Below are positions 8,890 to 17,723 of a stretch of 64,000 nt of DNA, piece after piece. Position 1 is the stretch's first letter, and every line of letters begins with the position of its first letter. The position numbers were made by a program, and so were the translations under genes. The stretch is from Cyanobacteria bacterium SBLK (GTDB taxonomy: Bacteria > Cyanobacteriota > Cyanobacteriia > Cyanobacteriales > Spirulinaceae): positions 1-64,000 of the forward strand of contig JAGHZQ010000082.1 of assembly GCA_017746715.1 (NCBI GenBank). Reading direction: 5' to 3'. Under the pieces are notes generated by a model. That model was given only the letters and a program-made list of their open reading frames with translations. It had not been told where the DNA came from and did no database searches.

Positions 8890-9104
8890 CGATTCAATTG
8901 CAACTGATACCCGGTGCAATTGCAGAAATTTATGCGTCCACGATCGAAACGGGAATGCTGACAGTAGCCGATCGCTATGGTTTGATGGCGGCGGTTATGG
9001 ATGAATCTCTAGCAGAGGAGGAACGAAGAACGGTAGATCGATTGTTGCGGGGCGTTCGACAAGGGCAGATTAAAGTAGTGCGCTCTCTATCGTTTCTTTC
9101 TTGA
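8874..9104 (+). CDS. Conserved small cyanobacterial-type protein, unknown
   Basis: A 76-residue ORF, MLLETSIQLQLIPGAIAEIY, predicted to be all helical. The stretch ETGMLTVADRYGLMAAVM followed by SLAEEERRTVDRLLRGV looks like short DNA- or protein-binding proteins found in many cyanobacteria, but I cannot name a function. It is followed on the opposite strand by the DUF2227 gene, whose 3' end overlaps its last 18 bases. Composition is protein-like and the ATG is plausible. Confidence 0.6.
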   Translation: MLLETSIQLQLIPGAIAEIYASTIETGMLTVADRYGLMAAVMDESLAEEERRTVDRLLRGVRQGQIKVVRSLSFLS

Positions 9105-9659
9105 AGCGCGTCGTTTTGTCTTTGCACTTTTTTTGGGGAGCAAGGCTTGGAAACCATTGCGCTTGAATTTTTTATAAGTCGAACCCAAAATATCGGCAAA
9201 GGCATGACTCATGGCTCCGAGTTCCAAACCAACGAACAGAGCGATCGCTTCTCCAGAATATTGCGGTAATTTTTGCCAGCAGTTTTGCCAAAATTCTTGC
9301 CAATTCCAAGGAAATCCCCATGCGAGTTGGGCAATCGCTACAACAAAAATCGAGATCGTGCCGATGAAAATGAATAAGTACAAGATCCGCAATATCGTGC
9401 CGATCAACAAGCCGTGAGAGAGTCGGGAACGATGGCTCAAGGATTTTTGATAGGGAATCCAAATCCAGCGCAGCCATCCCCAGCGTTTGAATTGAATAGA
9501 GTGAATATCGAGATCGGGACCGAACATTAAACCGCTAAAGAGGAAACCTGCCGAGGCAATAAGGGTGAGTTCGCCGCTGCGGGTGAAGACAAAGGCAAAC
9601 AGAACCAACCAAGGAAGGCTCCAGAGAGTAATGCGATCGTGGGTGCGACCGGAAGGCAT
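9087..9659 (-). CDS. DUF2227 family membrane protein (putative metal-binding)
   Basis: This 190-residue protein opens with MPSGRTHDRITLWSLP. It has the HD-like ligands of DUF2227: the early His, FGPDLDIHS, and SHRSRLSHG, with a late HAFAD motif. Four membrane helices lie at about residues 12-28, 34-48, 85-112 and 130-150, and the C-terminus is very basic (KKSAKTKRRASRKKR). The family is often annotated as putative metal-binding membrane protein related to YdjM; its function is not established. It is a single gene, convergent with the small ORF at 8874. Confidence 0.82.
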   Translation of the reverse strand: MPSGRTHDRITLWSLPWLVLFAFVFTRSGELTLIASAGFLFSGLMFGPDLDIHSIQFKRWGWLRWIWIPYQKSLSHRSRLSHGLLIGTILRILYLFIFIGTISIFVVAIAQLAWGFPWNWQEFWQNCWQKLPQYSGEAIALFVGLELGAMSHAFADILGSTYKKFKRNGFQALLPKKSAKTKRRASRKKR

Positions 9660-9705
9660 TTTAGCATTTTGGGAAAGAATGTGTTATCCTAGGATACACG
9701 GTGAC

Positions 9706-9778
<73 letters not shown>

Positions 9779-10307
9779 TTTTTCGGTTTTTTTGTTTCGG
9801 GCAAAAACAACTGGGCTATCGTTCCCAGGCAGAAGATACGATCGCGGAGGCCGATCGCTGGGAATTTTTGCTGCTGCGATCGCGATCGCCCTTGCAGCGA
9901 TACGGGATGGCGCGGGCGTTGATGCAGCGAACCCGACAATTAAAGACAATGAAAATATAGCGAAGCCCTGTACGGGGGGTTTGGGGGCGGTGCTGCGCTC
10001 TCAATGGAGGGGGCTAGCCCCTCAGACCCCCAGAAAGATCGCTCGTTCCCAGTCAGGATTTATCAACATTCTTGTATTTTTAACCACTACAAGGAATTGT
10101 AATAATATCATTGTACGCGATCGCACTATCTCTCCCCTCAAAAAACCGACGCGATTGCCCCACAACTACCAAAAGCACTGAAATTTCAACGCGATCGCCA
10201 ATTTTGAAATTGTCCTTGACATGGCCAACAAATTGAGTATAGACTCAAAAACATATACAACAAATTGAATAAAACTTGTTGTACACAATAAATTGAGTAT
10301 TTTTACC
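9779..10307. other. Gene-free stretch with a GC-rich repeat and the efflux-operon promoter region
   Basis: The first part contains clustered HIP1 sites. A GC-rich imperfect inverted repeat lies at about 9965-10036 (GGGGGCTAGCCCC core followed by GACCCCC); a shorter look-alike is at about 32188-32204, so this seems to be a dispersed element. The last 100 bp hold the dyads upstream of the efflux adaptor. The overlapping ORFs here are low-complexity and arginine-rich and I do not accept them. Confidence 0.5.
10215..10300 (+). promoter_or_regulatory. Promoter/operator region of the RND efflux operon
   Basis: A TTGACA (-35 like) at 10216 is followed by two dyads: TTGAGT/ACTCAA (10233-10238 with 10243-10248) and TACAACAA/TTGTTGTA (10256-10263 with 10276-10283). 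The octamer CAAATTGA or TAAATTGA occurs three times (10229, 10261, 10289). Such dyads are typical of TetR- or MarR-type repressor sites. No regulator gene is adjacent, so the binding protein is unknown. Confidence 0.55.
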
Positions 10308-11702
10308 ATGACTTCCGAAGCAACGGTGTCCGAAGTAACGGGAACAACGGTCGAGATTTCCCCCGAAACCCTCGACAGCAGTACACTCAAGGCACATCCC
10401 ACCAAACCGATCGCCCGTCCGGGGAGCTCTCCCCTGTCAAAATTGCGTTCCCTCCCGTGGTACTGGTTTCTTCCCATCGCCGCCATTCCCGCCGTCGCGA
10501 TCGCCGGAAGTCCAATCTTCGTCTCTCCTCCCGAACCCACCCCGGAAGTCCAAACCCTCCCCGTCAGGATCCTCGCCGTGCAACCCGTCAGCAGCTATAC
10601 CACCCAACGCACCTATAGCGGGGAAATCGTAGCGCGACGCAGCAGCGACTTGGGATTTGAACGAGGGGGAACCGTCGTCGCCGTTTTGGTAGATGAAGGC
10701 GATCGCGTCAGTGCCGGACAACCTCTCGCCCGCCTCGATACAAGGAGTTTAGACGCGCAGAGATTGCAAGCGATCGCCCAACGGGGAACATCAGAGGCAC
10801 AGTTACAAGAACTTAAAGCCGGAGCGCGACAAGAAGATATTAACGCCGCCCGCGCCAGCGTTGCAGAGATACAACAACAGCTAGAACTCGCCCGCCGCAA
10901 ACAGTCCCGCCGCCAATACTTGTACGACGAGGGAGCCATTTCGCGGGAAGCACTCGACCAAGAAGAATATAACGCCAATGCCCTGCAAAATCGCCTCCAA
11001 CAGGCACAAAGCAACCTCGATGAACTTTTAGCCGGAACGCGGAAAGAACAGGTGTCCGCCCAATCTGCACGGGTACAGCAAATCGATGCAAACATCCGAG
11101 GGATTGATGTGGAACTCTCTAAAAGTATTCTCCGCGCCCCTTTTTCCGGAAAAGTGAGTAAACGATCGCTCGATGAAGGCGCGATCGCGGGAGTCGGAAC
11201 CCCCGTGTTAACCCTCGTCGAACAAGGAAATTTAGAAGCACGCATCGGCATTCCCAGCGATCGCGCGGACTCCCTCAGTATCGACACCCAACAACAAGTG
11301 GAAGTTAGCGATCGCACCTATCAAGGCAAAGTCACCGCCCTCCTGCCCGAACTCGACAGCAGCAGTCGCACCGTTACCACCGTTATCCAATTAGAGGGCG
11401 CATCAGAATTACGAGTAGGGGAAATTGCCCAATTAAACTTAAAAGAGACACAAAACGAAGCAGGATTTTTGTTAAACTCAACCGCCTTAATCCCCGGAGA
11501 ACGAGGGCTGTGGTCGGTTTACGTCCTCGGAGAAGCAGGAGAAAAACCCGACGTTTACCAAGTCGCGCGACGGGATGTAGAAGTCTTGCATGCAGACGGC
11601 GATCGCGTTTTGGTACGAGGGACATTACAAACCGGCGATCGGGTCATTCTCGACGGTACGCATCGCATTGTTAGCGGACAATGGGTAGAGAGTAAAGAGT
11701 AA
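10308..11702 (+). CDS. RND efflux periplasmic adaptor (membrane fusion protein)
   Basis: From the ATG at 10308 the protein has 464 residues. A polar N-terminus precedes a membrane anchor (about residues 48-68). The lipoyl/biotinyl-like half motif GGTVVAVLVDEGDRVSAGQP and its partner near APFSGKVSKRSLDEGA flank a long coiled-coil hairpin (about 145-245). Beta-barrel and membrane-proximal domains follow (VTALLPELDSSSRTVTTV). The family links an inner-membrane RND pump to an outer-membrane channel. The pump gene lies 1 kb downstream with a cyclase-family gene in between. A TTG-initiated reading five codons longer exists but overlaps the operator repeats. Substrate is unknown. Confidence 0.93.
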   Translation: MTSEATVSEVTGTTVEISPETLDSSTLKAHPTKPIARPGSSPLSKLRSLPWYWFLPIAAIPAVAIAGSPIFVSPPEPTPEVQTLPVRILAVQPVSSYTTQRTYSGEIVARRSSDLGFERGGTVVAVLVDEGDRVSAGQPLARLDTRSLDAQRLQAIAQRGTSEAQLQELKAGARQEDINAARASVAEIQQQLELARRKQSRRQYLYDEGAISREALDQEEYNANALQNRLQQAQSNLDELLAGTRKEQVSAQSARVQQIDANIRGIDVELSKSILRAPFSGKVSKRSLDEGAIAGVGTPVLTLVEQGNLEARIGIPSDRADSLSIDTQQQVEVSDRTYQGKVTALLPELDSSSRTVTTVIQLEGASELRVGEIAQLNLKETQNEAGFLLNSTALIPGERGLWSVYVLGEAGEKPDVYQVARRDVEVLHADGDRVLVRGTLQTGDRVILDGTHRIVSGQWVESKE

Positions 11703-11765
11703 CGAGTTGAGAGTAAAAAGTAAGATATGCAAAAATTATAACGTTGTTCTTATGACTTACCAAAG

Positions 11766-12584
11766 ATGAAAAACTCCCATCGCATCTACCGCCCCAAAAA
11801 TAGGCTTCTTATCATCGCGATCGCCGCACTAACCTTGCTGTTTACCTTTGTTCTGGCGCAGGATTTCTCTTGGCAAAGCGATCGCGCCGTAGCTGTCGGC
11901 GATCGCCGCACCATCGATTTAACCCAACCGATGTATGATGAAATGCCATTTTGGCCCGGAGGCGTTCCTTTTAAAAAAATTAAGTTAGTAGACTACGACC
12001 AAGGCTATCTCCTACATAAGTTTGAAATGGGAGAAAATACGGGAACTCACGTTGATGCGCCCGCCCATTTTATCAAAGGAAAGCATTTTATCGAACAAAT
12101 TCCCGTCAAAGATCTCATCGTTCCCGCCGTCGCGATCGATATTCAAGATAAAGTCAAAAATAATCCCGATTACTTGCTTTCTGCCGATGACGTTCTGGCG
12201 TGGGAAAGGGAGTACGGTAAGATTGCCGAGGGAACTCTCGCGATTTTAAATACGGGTTGGCACAAGCGCTTTAGCGACCCGGAAAAATATCTCAATTTAG
12301 ATGACAAGCAAATCATGCACTTTCCCGGTTTTGGGGAAGATAGCGCCAAATTATTGCGCGATCGCAATGTCGTTGGTATTGGCATCGATACCCTCAGTCT
12401 CGATCGCGGCATGTCGGAAAAGTTCGAGACTCACATCGTAATGTTAAGCGCGAATAAATACCAAATCGAAAATTTAGCTAATTTAGATGCTCTCCCTCCA
12501 ACAGGTGCCACAGTAATGATTGGCGTTCTTCCCGTCCGAGGCGGTTCTCAAGCACAAGCAAGGGTTTTGGCGCTAGTCCCCTAG
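11766..12584 (+). CDS. Cyclase-family hydrolase (kynurenine formamidase-like), exported
   Basis: The 272-residue protein starts with a signal anchor (about 10-30) and then matches the cyclase family (PF04199). It shows the opening DLTQPMYDEMPFWPGG and the metal-binding motif TGTHVDAPAHF. A further conserved segment is VVGIGIDTLSLD. Members are Mn or Zn hydrolases acting on formamides, isatin and cyclic amides. The signal peptide puts it in the periplasm. It sits between the adaptor and pump genes of an RND system, 63 bp after the first and about 120 bp before the second, on the same strand; a role in modifying a pump substrate would be inference only. Confidence 0.85.
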   Translation: MKNSHRIYRPKNRLLIIAIAALTLLFTFVLAQDFSWQSDRAVAVGDRRTIDLTQPMYDEMPFWPGGVPFKKIKLVDYDQGYLLHKFEMGENTGTHVDAPAHFIKGKHFIEQIPVKDLIVPAVAIDIQDKVKNNPDYLLSADDVLAWEREYGKIAEGTLAILNTGWHKRFSDPEKYLNLDDKQIMHFPGFGEDSAKLLRDRNVVGIGIDTLSLDRGMSEKFETHIVMLSANKYQIENLANLDALPPTGATVMIGVLPVRGGSQAQARVLALVP

Positions 12585-12667
12585 TTTTTAGTGAGAGAGA
12601 AGAAGGAGTATGAGGAGCATGAACAGCGAGGGAAGAAAAACTCATTTTTGAATTCCCAACAACCAAC

Positions 12668-12686
12668 AACCAACACTTCGACTTCG
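12668..12686 (+). repeat. Dispersed CACTTCGAC...GCTCAGTG repeat, copy 1
   Basis: CACTTCGACTTCGCTCAGTG, a short imperfect palindrome also found at 18451-18470, 34994-35012 and about 41932-41973. This copy lies just before the RND pump gene and supplies a spurious in-frame GTG start. Confidence 0.7.
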
Positions 12687-12705
12687 CTCAGTGCAAGTAA
12701 CAAAA

Positions 12706-15700
12706 ATGTTTAACCTCTTCTATCGCAATCGCCAACTCTTAATCCTCACCCTTACTCTCATTATCGTTTGGGGTCTGTCTTCCTTTTTCACTGTTCCGCG
12801 CATGGAAGATCCTCAAATTACTCAGCGTTTTGGTCGGGTTTTGACCTTTTTACCGGGAGCGAGTCCAAAACGGGTGGAGTCTCTGATAACAGAGAAAATT
12901 GAAGGCGAACTTCTCGAACTAGAGGAGGTTGAATCCATCGAATCGACCTCCAGTACGGGAGTTTCTAGCATCAGCGTAGAGTTAAAAGAAACCATTACCG
13001 ATGTCGATCCCGTTTGGGCTAAAGTTCGCAGCCGTCTCGATGATGTTGTTCCCGAACTGCCCGCAGCTGCAACAAAGCCAGAATATCGCGATAGTACCGT
13101 ATCTGCCAGCGCCTTAATTGTCGGGCTGACTTGGGACTTGGATTCTCCCCCCAACTATGCCATATTGCGACGTTTGGGGGACAGTTTGAGCGATCGCATT
13201 CGCGCCATTCCGGGGACGGATAAGGTCGAAGATTTTGGCGAACCCGATGAGGAAGTGAGAGTAGAAATTGCTTCGGCAGATCTCGCCCGTTTGGGACTCA
13301 CTGCCCGCGACTTGGCCAGACAAATCCGGGCCAGCGATGCTAAAGTCTCCTCGGGACAACTCCGCAGCCAAGATTCGGAATTTTTATTTGAAGTCGATAG
13401 CGAATTAGATTCTCTCGCTCGCGTGAGACAAATTCCGATCCAACTCGGGGCGGATGGACAAACGACAACCCTCGGAGATATTGCAACGATCGAAAAAGGC
13501 GCAACAGATCCTCCTGCCGATATTGTCCTTGTAAGCGGTCGTCCCGCGATCGCCGTCTCTGCCACGGTAGAATCGGATTATCGAGTGGATAATTGGGCAA
13601 AAGAGGCTCGCAAGGTTTTAGAAGAATTTCAAGGTCAGTTGAGCGACGGACTGAGCCTACAGGTTATTTTAGATCAGAGCCAATACGTACAACAGCGCTT
13701 AGATGGAGTCATCGGAAATTTAATCCTCGGTTCGAGTTTGGTGATTGGGGTTTCCCTATTTATCTTGGGTTGGAAGTCTGCGTTAGTTGTCGGATCGGCA
13801 CTCCCTCTGGCAACGTTGATGGTGTTTGGTTGGATGAAAGTATTGGGAATTCCCTTGCACCAAATGTCCGTTACAGGCATTATTATTGCCTTGGGATTGC
13901 TCATCGATAACGCGATCGTAGTGGTGGATGAAATGCAAGTGAGTTTGCGAGAGGGATATAAGCCGATCGATGCAGTGAGTAAAACCGTCAAACATTTACT
14001 CGTCCCGCTTTTGGCTTCTACTCTCACTACAGTTTTGGCGTTTATGCCGATCGCTTTTTCTCCGGGACCCACGGGGGAATTTATCGGCACCATCGGTTTA
14101 ACGGTGATTTTAGCCTTATTGAGTTCCTTATTTTTATCGTTAACCGTTATCGTTGCTTTAGTCGGACGCTTGCATTATTGGCAAATTGCATGGATGCGTT
14201 GGGAGTGGTTGCGATCGGGGTTCTCCCATCCGCGTTTAACAGAAATCTATGGCCGAACTTTAGGGTTGCTCTTTCGCCGTCCTTGGTTGGGAGTGGGTTT
14301 AGCACTGATTTTGCCTATCTTTGGCTTTTCCCGGTTTGCCAGTCTCGAACAGCAATTTTTCCCTCCCACCAACCGAGATCAGTTTCAAATCGAGGTTGAA
14401 TTTCCTTCGCAAACTGCCATTTTTGAAACGCGATCGCAAGTCTTGAAAGCTCGGGATTTGATTCGCCAGCATTCCGAAGTGAGTGAGGTGCATTGGTTTT
14501 TAGGCAAAAGCGCCCCTGCTTTCTTCTATAACGTCATTCCCACGCGGGAAAACGCCCCGGAATACGCCCAAGCGATCGTGCAGTTACATTCCGCCGATCG
14601 CCTGGGAGAAACCCTGCAATCTCTGCAAATAGAACTCGATGCAGCTTTCCCAGCAGCGCAGGTATTGGTGAAACAATTGGAACAGGGACCGCCTTTCGAC
14701 GCACCGATCGAGTTACGCTTGTACGGTTCCGAGATCGATCGCCTGCGAACCCTCGGAGACGAACTGCGGGGCTATTTGTCTCAGTTACCTGCTGTCACTC
14801 ACACCCGCGCCGAACTCAGCGAAACCTTACCCAAATTAGCCTTAACGGTGGATGAAGTGCAAGCGCGACGGGCAGGACTGGATAACAGCGCGATCGCGGG
14901 ACAATTGGATGCAGCTTTGGAAGGGGCGATCGGGGGATCGATCCTCGAAGATACGGAAGATATTCCTATTCGGGTGCGAGTTCCCGATGCCACGAGGGGG
15001 AGTTTGTCGAGGGTTACTTCTTTGGACTTAGTTGCCCCTCACAACGGCGCGACGATTCCCCTCGATACTTTAGCCGATGTCAATTTAGTGCCGAATTTAG
15101 CCTCAATTTCTCACCGAGACGGTCAGCGGGTCAATACGGTCAGTGCTTTTCTCAAAGCGGGAGAACTCCCCGATACGGTGTTGAAGGCGTTTGATAGGAA
15201 TTTGCAAGCATCGGGATGGTCGTTACCGACGGGTTATCGCATAGAATACGGCGGAGAAGCGGATGCCCGAGGTTCTGCGGTGGGGAATTTGCTCTCAACT
15301 GTCGGGGTTTTGGCGATTCTCATGTCTGCAACCTTAGTTCTCTCCTTTAATTCCTTTGGTTTGGCGGCTGTTATCGGATCCGTGGCGATCGCGGCCATGG
15401 GATTGGCGTTTTTTGCCCTCTGGTTCTTCGATTCCCTGTTCGGTTTTACGGCAATTTTGGGAACTTTGGGTTTGGTGGGATTGGCGATTAACGATTCGAT
15501 TGTGGTGCTAGCTGCTTTAAGAGAGAATTCTCAGGCGCGAGAAGGTAACTGGAAAGCAACCCAAGAAGTGGTACTTAAAGCCACCCGCCACGTCGTCGCC
15601 ACCACCCTCACTACTATTATGGGATTCGTTCCCTTATTGTTGGATACAACGGGATTTTGGCCGCCTTTGGCGATCTCGATCGCGGGAGGACTGGGAGGCG

Positions 15701-15816
15701 CAACCCTACTGGCTCTATATTACGTCCCTTCCGTGCATTTATTGCTGCATCGTCGGAAGCGATCGCCCCGAGTCTGGGTTAGCGAAGAATTAGGAGAGGG
15801 ATTTCCTCGTCAATGA
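12706..15816 (+). CDS. RND efflux pump, inner-membrane subunit (AcrB/MexF-like)
   Basis: This reads 1036 residues from the ATG at 12706, the usual size. It has the N-terminal helix, a large periplasmic loop, helices 2-6 near residues 340-480, a second periplasmic loop, and helices 8-12 near 860-1015. The proton-relay acidic pair is in helix 4 (GLLIDNAIVVVDEM), and the matching GLVGLAINDSIVVL motif is in the second half. It pumps substrates from the periplasm or membrane outward using the proton gradient. The longer GTG-initiated reading (12691) begins inside a dispersed repeat and is rejected. The C-terminal tail ends at 15816. Drug versus metal specificity is not decided; it lacks obvious CusA-type Met clusters. 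Confidence 0.93.
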   Translation: MFNLFYRNRQLLILTLTLIIVWGLSSFFTVPRMEDPQITQRFGRVLTFLPGASPKRVESLITEKIEGELLELEEVESIESTSSTGVSSISVELKETITDVDPVWAKVRSRLDDVVPELPAAATKPEYRDSTVSASALIVGLTWDLDSPPNYAILRRLGDSLSDRIRAIPGTDKVEDFGEPDEEVRVEIASADLARLGLTARDLARQIRASDAKVSSGQLRSQDSEFLFEVDSELDSLARVRQIPIQLGADGQTTTLGDIATIEKGATDPPADIVLVSGRPAIAVSATVESDYRVDNWAKEARKVLEEFQGQLSDGLSLQVILDQSQYVQQRLDGVIGNLILGSSLVIGVSLFILGWKSALVVGSALPLATLMVFGWMKVLGIPLHQMSVTGIIIALGLLIDNAIVVVDEMQVSLREGYKPIDAVSKTVKHLLVPLLASTLTTVLAFMPIAFSPGPTGEFIGTIGLTVILALLSSLFLSLTVIVALVGRLHYWQIAWMRWEWLRSGFSHPRLTEIYGRTLGLLFRRPWLGVGLALILPIFGFSRFASLEQQFFPPTNRDQFQIEVEFPSQTAIFETRSQVLKARDLIRQHSEVSEVHWFLGKSAPAFFYNVIPTRENAPEYAQAIVQLHSADRLGETLQSLQIELDAAFPAAQVLVKQLEQGPPFDAPIELRLYGSEIDRLRTLGDELRGYLSQLPAVTHTRAELSETLPKLALTVDEVQARRAGLDNSAIAGQLDAALEGAIGGSILEDTEDIPIRVRVPDATRGSLSRVTSLDLVAPHNGATIPLDTLADVNLVPNLASISHRDGQRVNTVSAFLKAGELPDTVLKAFDRNLQASGWSLPTGYRIEYGGEADARGSAVGNLLSTVGVLAILMSATLVLSFNSFGLAAVIGSVAIAAMGLAFFALWFFDSLFGFTAILGTLGLVGLAINDSIVVLAALRENSQAREGNWKATQEVVLKATRHVVATTLTTIMGFVPLLLDTTGFWPPLAISIAGGLGGATLLALYYVPSVHLLLHRRKRSPRVWVSEELGEGFPRQ

Positions 15817-15998
15817 CTTCGGGAGGGGTTACTTCTTGAACTAATTCAACAGTCATGGTGACTTCTCCAACCTTGACAAGAACAAATATACCTGAAGAAG
15901 GCGATCGCTGTCGAGAGGACTCGTTCTCCTTTTGCAAACGGATCTCTCAATGATTTTGTAGAATAAAAAGAGATTATTTTAATGGGAGAATTGCGATC

Positions 15999-17624
15999 GT
16001 GTGGCGTTATATATCAGTTGTTTTTGTCACTCTCATTCCTTTCGCGGGATGCGGTCAACCGAATCCCAGAGAATTACTGGGAAAGGTCGAACCCAGTGTT
16101 GTACTGATTACCTATGGGGAGGTTAGCGATCGTGGACGTGGCTTTTTTGTGGAGGGAGAGAAAGGTGTTTATACAGTGTTGACGGCGGCTCGCGTGGAGA
16201 AGCCGAGTGATAATTTAAACCCATTTCTCTATCCTATTTTAGAGCTATATGCCTCTTGGCATGGAAAATCAATAGAAGAAGTATACTATGATACTGATGT
16301 ACTGTTATTCATATATATAGTGTTGGTAGTGGGGATCTCAGCACCTATTATCACTATTATCATTTTGATATCGCTTTACATCATCATTGGTGTACCTTTC
16401 GTCCCTATATGGTTAGTATTTAGATATCCTCGATCGATATGGAAATTAAAAGAAGAGATTAGCTCCCACGAAAAAACTATTGAAAAAGATCCTAAAAACT
16501 CCCATGCTTGGGAAAATCTAGACATTGCAGTGGAGAAATTAAGAAAATATAAAGCAATGCTCTCTTTCTGCGAGAAAATTATTGAAAAGGACTCTAAAAA
16601 CTTCCATGCTTGGTATTATAAAAGTTTTACACTGGAGAAATTAAGAGAACCTAAAAAAGCCAAAGAAGCCCGCTATAAAGCTGAAAAATTGGAATCTGAT
16701 ACTTTAAAGAATGGAGGTGATGCGCTATTTAATGAGCAACATGACCAAGAAGCAATCGAAGCCTACACAGAAGCTACTGAAAAGAACCCCAATAACTTTG
16801 ACGCTTGGAAGTGTTTAGGTGATGTACTATTGAAGAAAGGAAACAACGAAGAAGCGATAAAAGCCTACAATGAAGCAAGGAGATATCCATTTTATAAAAC
16901 TCATTTTCATGTTCTGAAAAATCTAAGTGACGCTTATAACAATCGAGGTTATGGGCTATTTCATAAGGATGATGACAAAAAGGCGATCGAAGACTACAAG
17001 AAAGCCATTAAACTTAACCTCAAGAACTTTGAGGCTTGGAAGAATCTGGGTAATGTGCTATTGAAGAAAGGAGACAACGAAGAAGCTATAAAAGCCTACG
17101 ACGAAACAATTAAAATTGAACCTGACAACTTTGAGGCTTGGAAGAATCGAGGTGATGCGCTATTTAAGCAGGAAAAATATAAAGAAGCAATGCAATCTTA
17201 CGAAAAAGCTATTGAAAGTCAACCAAATAATGAGCAGTCTTGGGATAACTGGGAGACTACACTGGAGAAGTTAGAAAAATACGAAGACGCATTCATTTTC
17301 TGCCAGAAAGTGATTGAAAGGCAACCGAATCATGAGCGGGCTTGGGATAATTGGGAGATTACACTGGAGAAGTTAGAAAAGTACGAAGAAGCATTAGTCT
17401 TCTACAACAAAGCTCTTAAACAAAAAAATCCATTTTTTTGGTATAATATGGGTCGGAAGCTAAATCGGTTTAAAAAATACAAAGAAGCGATTGACTCTTG
17501 CGATCGAGCCATTGAATTCGCAGAAGTTCTTCCTTTGGAGGAGAAAACCCAACTTCAGGATTTGGCTCAGAAAGTCCGACTTGATGCCAAAATAAAATTA
17601 AACTTATTAGAAAGATATTCATAG
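15999..17624 (+). CDS. TPR-repeat membrane protein with a truncated trypsin-like N-terminus
   Basis: The 541-residue protein starts at a GTG behind GGGAGA. Residues 1-22 look like a lipoprotein signal (VTLIPFAGC). Residues 25-65 match the first strands of cyanobacterial trypsin-like proteases (VEPSVVLITYG, GFFVEGEKGVYTVLTAARV), but the usual TAAH is TAAR, and the Asp and Ser parts are absent. Two hydrophobic stretches follow (about 95-145), then roughly eight TPR repeats (about 160-520; for example AWKNLGNVLLKKGDNEEAIKAYDE). TPRs mediate protein binding. Codon use is AT-richer than the neighbours. The likely history is a protease-TPR protein whose catalytic domain was deleted; a catalytic role is ruled out by the missing residues. 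Confidence 0.85.
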   Translation: MWRYISVVFVTLIPFAGCGQPNPRELLGKVEPSVVLITYGEVSDRGRGFFVEGEKGVYTVLTAARVEKPSDNLNPFLYPILELYASWHGKSIEEVYYDTDVLLFIYIVLVVGISAPIITIIILISLYIIIGVPFVPIWLVFRYPRSIWKLKEEISSHEKTIEKDPKNSHAWENLDIAVEKLRKYKAMLSFCEKIIEKDSKNFHAWYYKSFTLEKLREPKKAKEARYKAEKLESDTLKNGGDALFNEQHDQEAIEAYTEATEKNPNNFDAWKCLGDVLLKKGNNEEAIKAYNEARRYPFYKTHFHVLKNLSDAYNNRGYGLFHKDDDKKAIEDYKKAIKLNLKNFEAWKNLGNVLLKKGDNEEAIKAYDETIKIEPDNFEAWKNRGDALFKQEKYKEAMQSYEKAIESQPNNEQSWDNWETTLEKLEKYEDAFIFCQKVIERQPNHERAWDNWEITLEKLEKYEEALVFYNKALKQKNPFFWYNMGRKLNRFKKYKEAIDSCDRAIEFAEVLPLEEKTQLQDLAQKVRLDAKIKLNLLERYS

Positions 17625-17723
17625 CAAAGCGATCGCACTGCTATCAAAATAGTTTTTAGGAATGCGATCGCACTCAGCTTATCTGTTACAATATATATCG
17701 CTGAAAGACTGGGATATAAAACT

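Noticed and set aside
9965..10036. GC-rich palindrome as a terminator or RNA gene
   Set aside because: Imperfect pairing, no T-run, and a similar sequence at 32190, so it is treated as a dispersed repeat.
12691..12705. Upstream GTG start for the RND pump
   Set aside because: It lies inside a dispersed repeat; the ATG at 12706 opens the conserved N-terminus.
15779..15856. 25-codon minus-strand ORF after the RND pump gene
   Set aside because: Too short, overlaps the pump 3' end, and no ribosome site was clear, although the acidic peptide looks protein-like.
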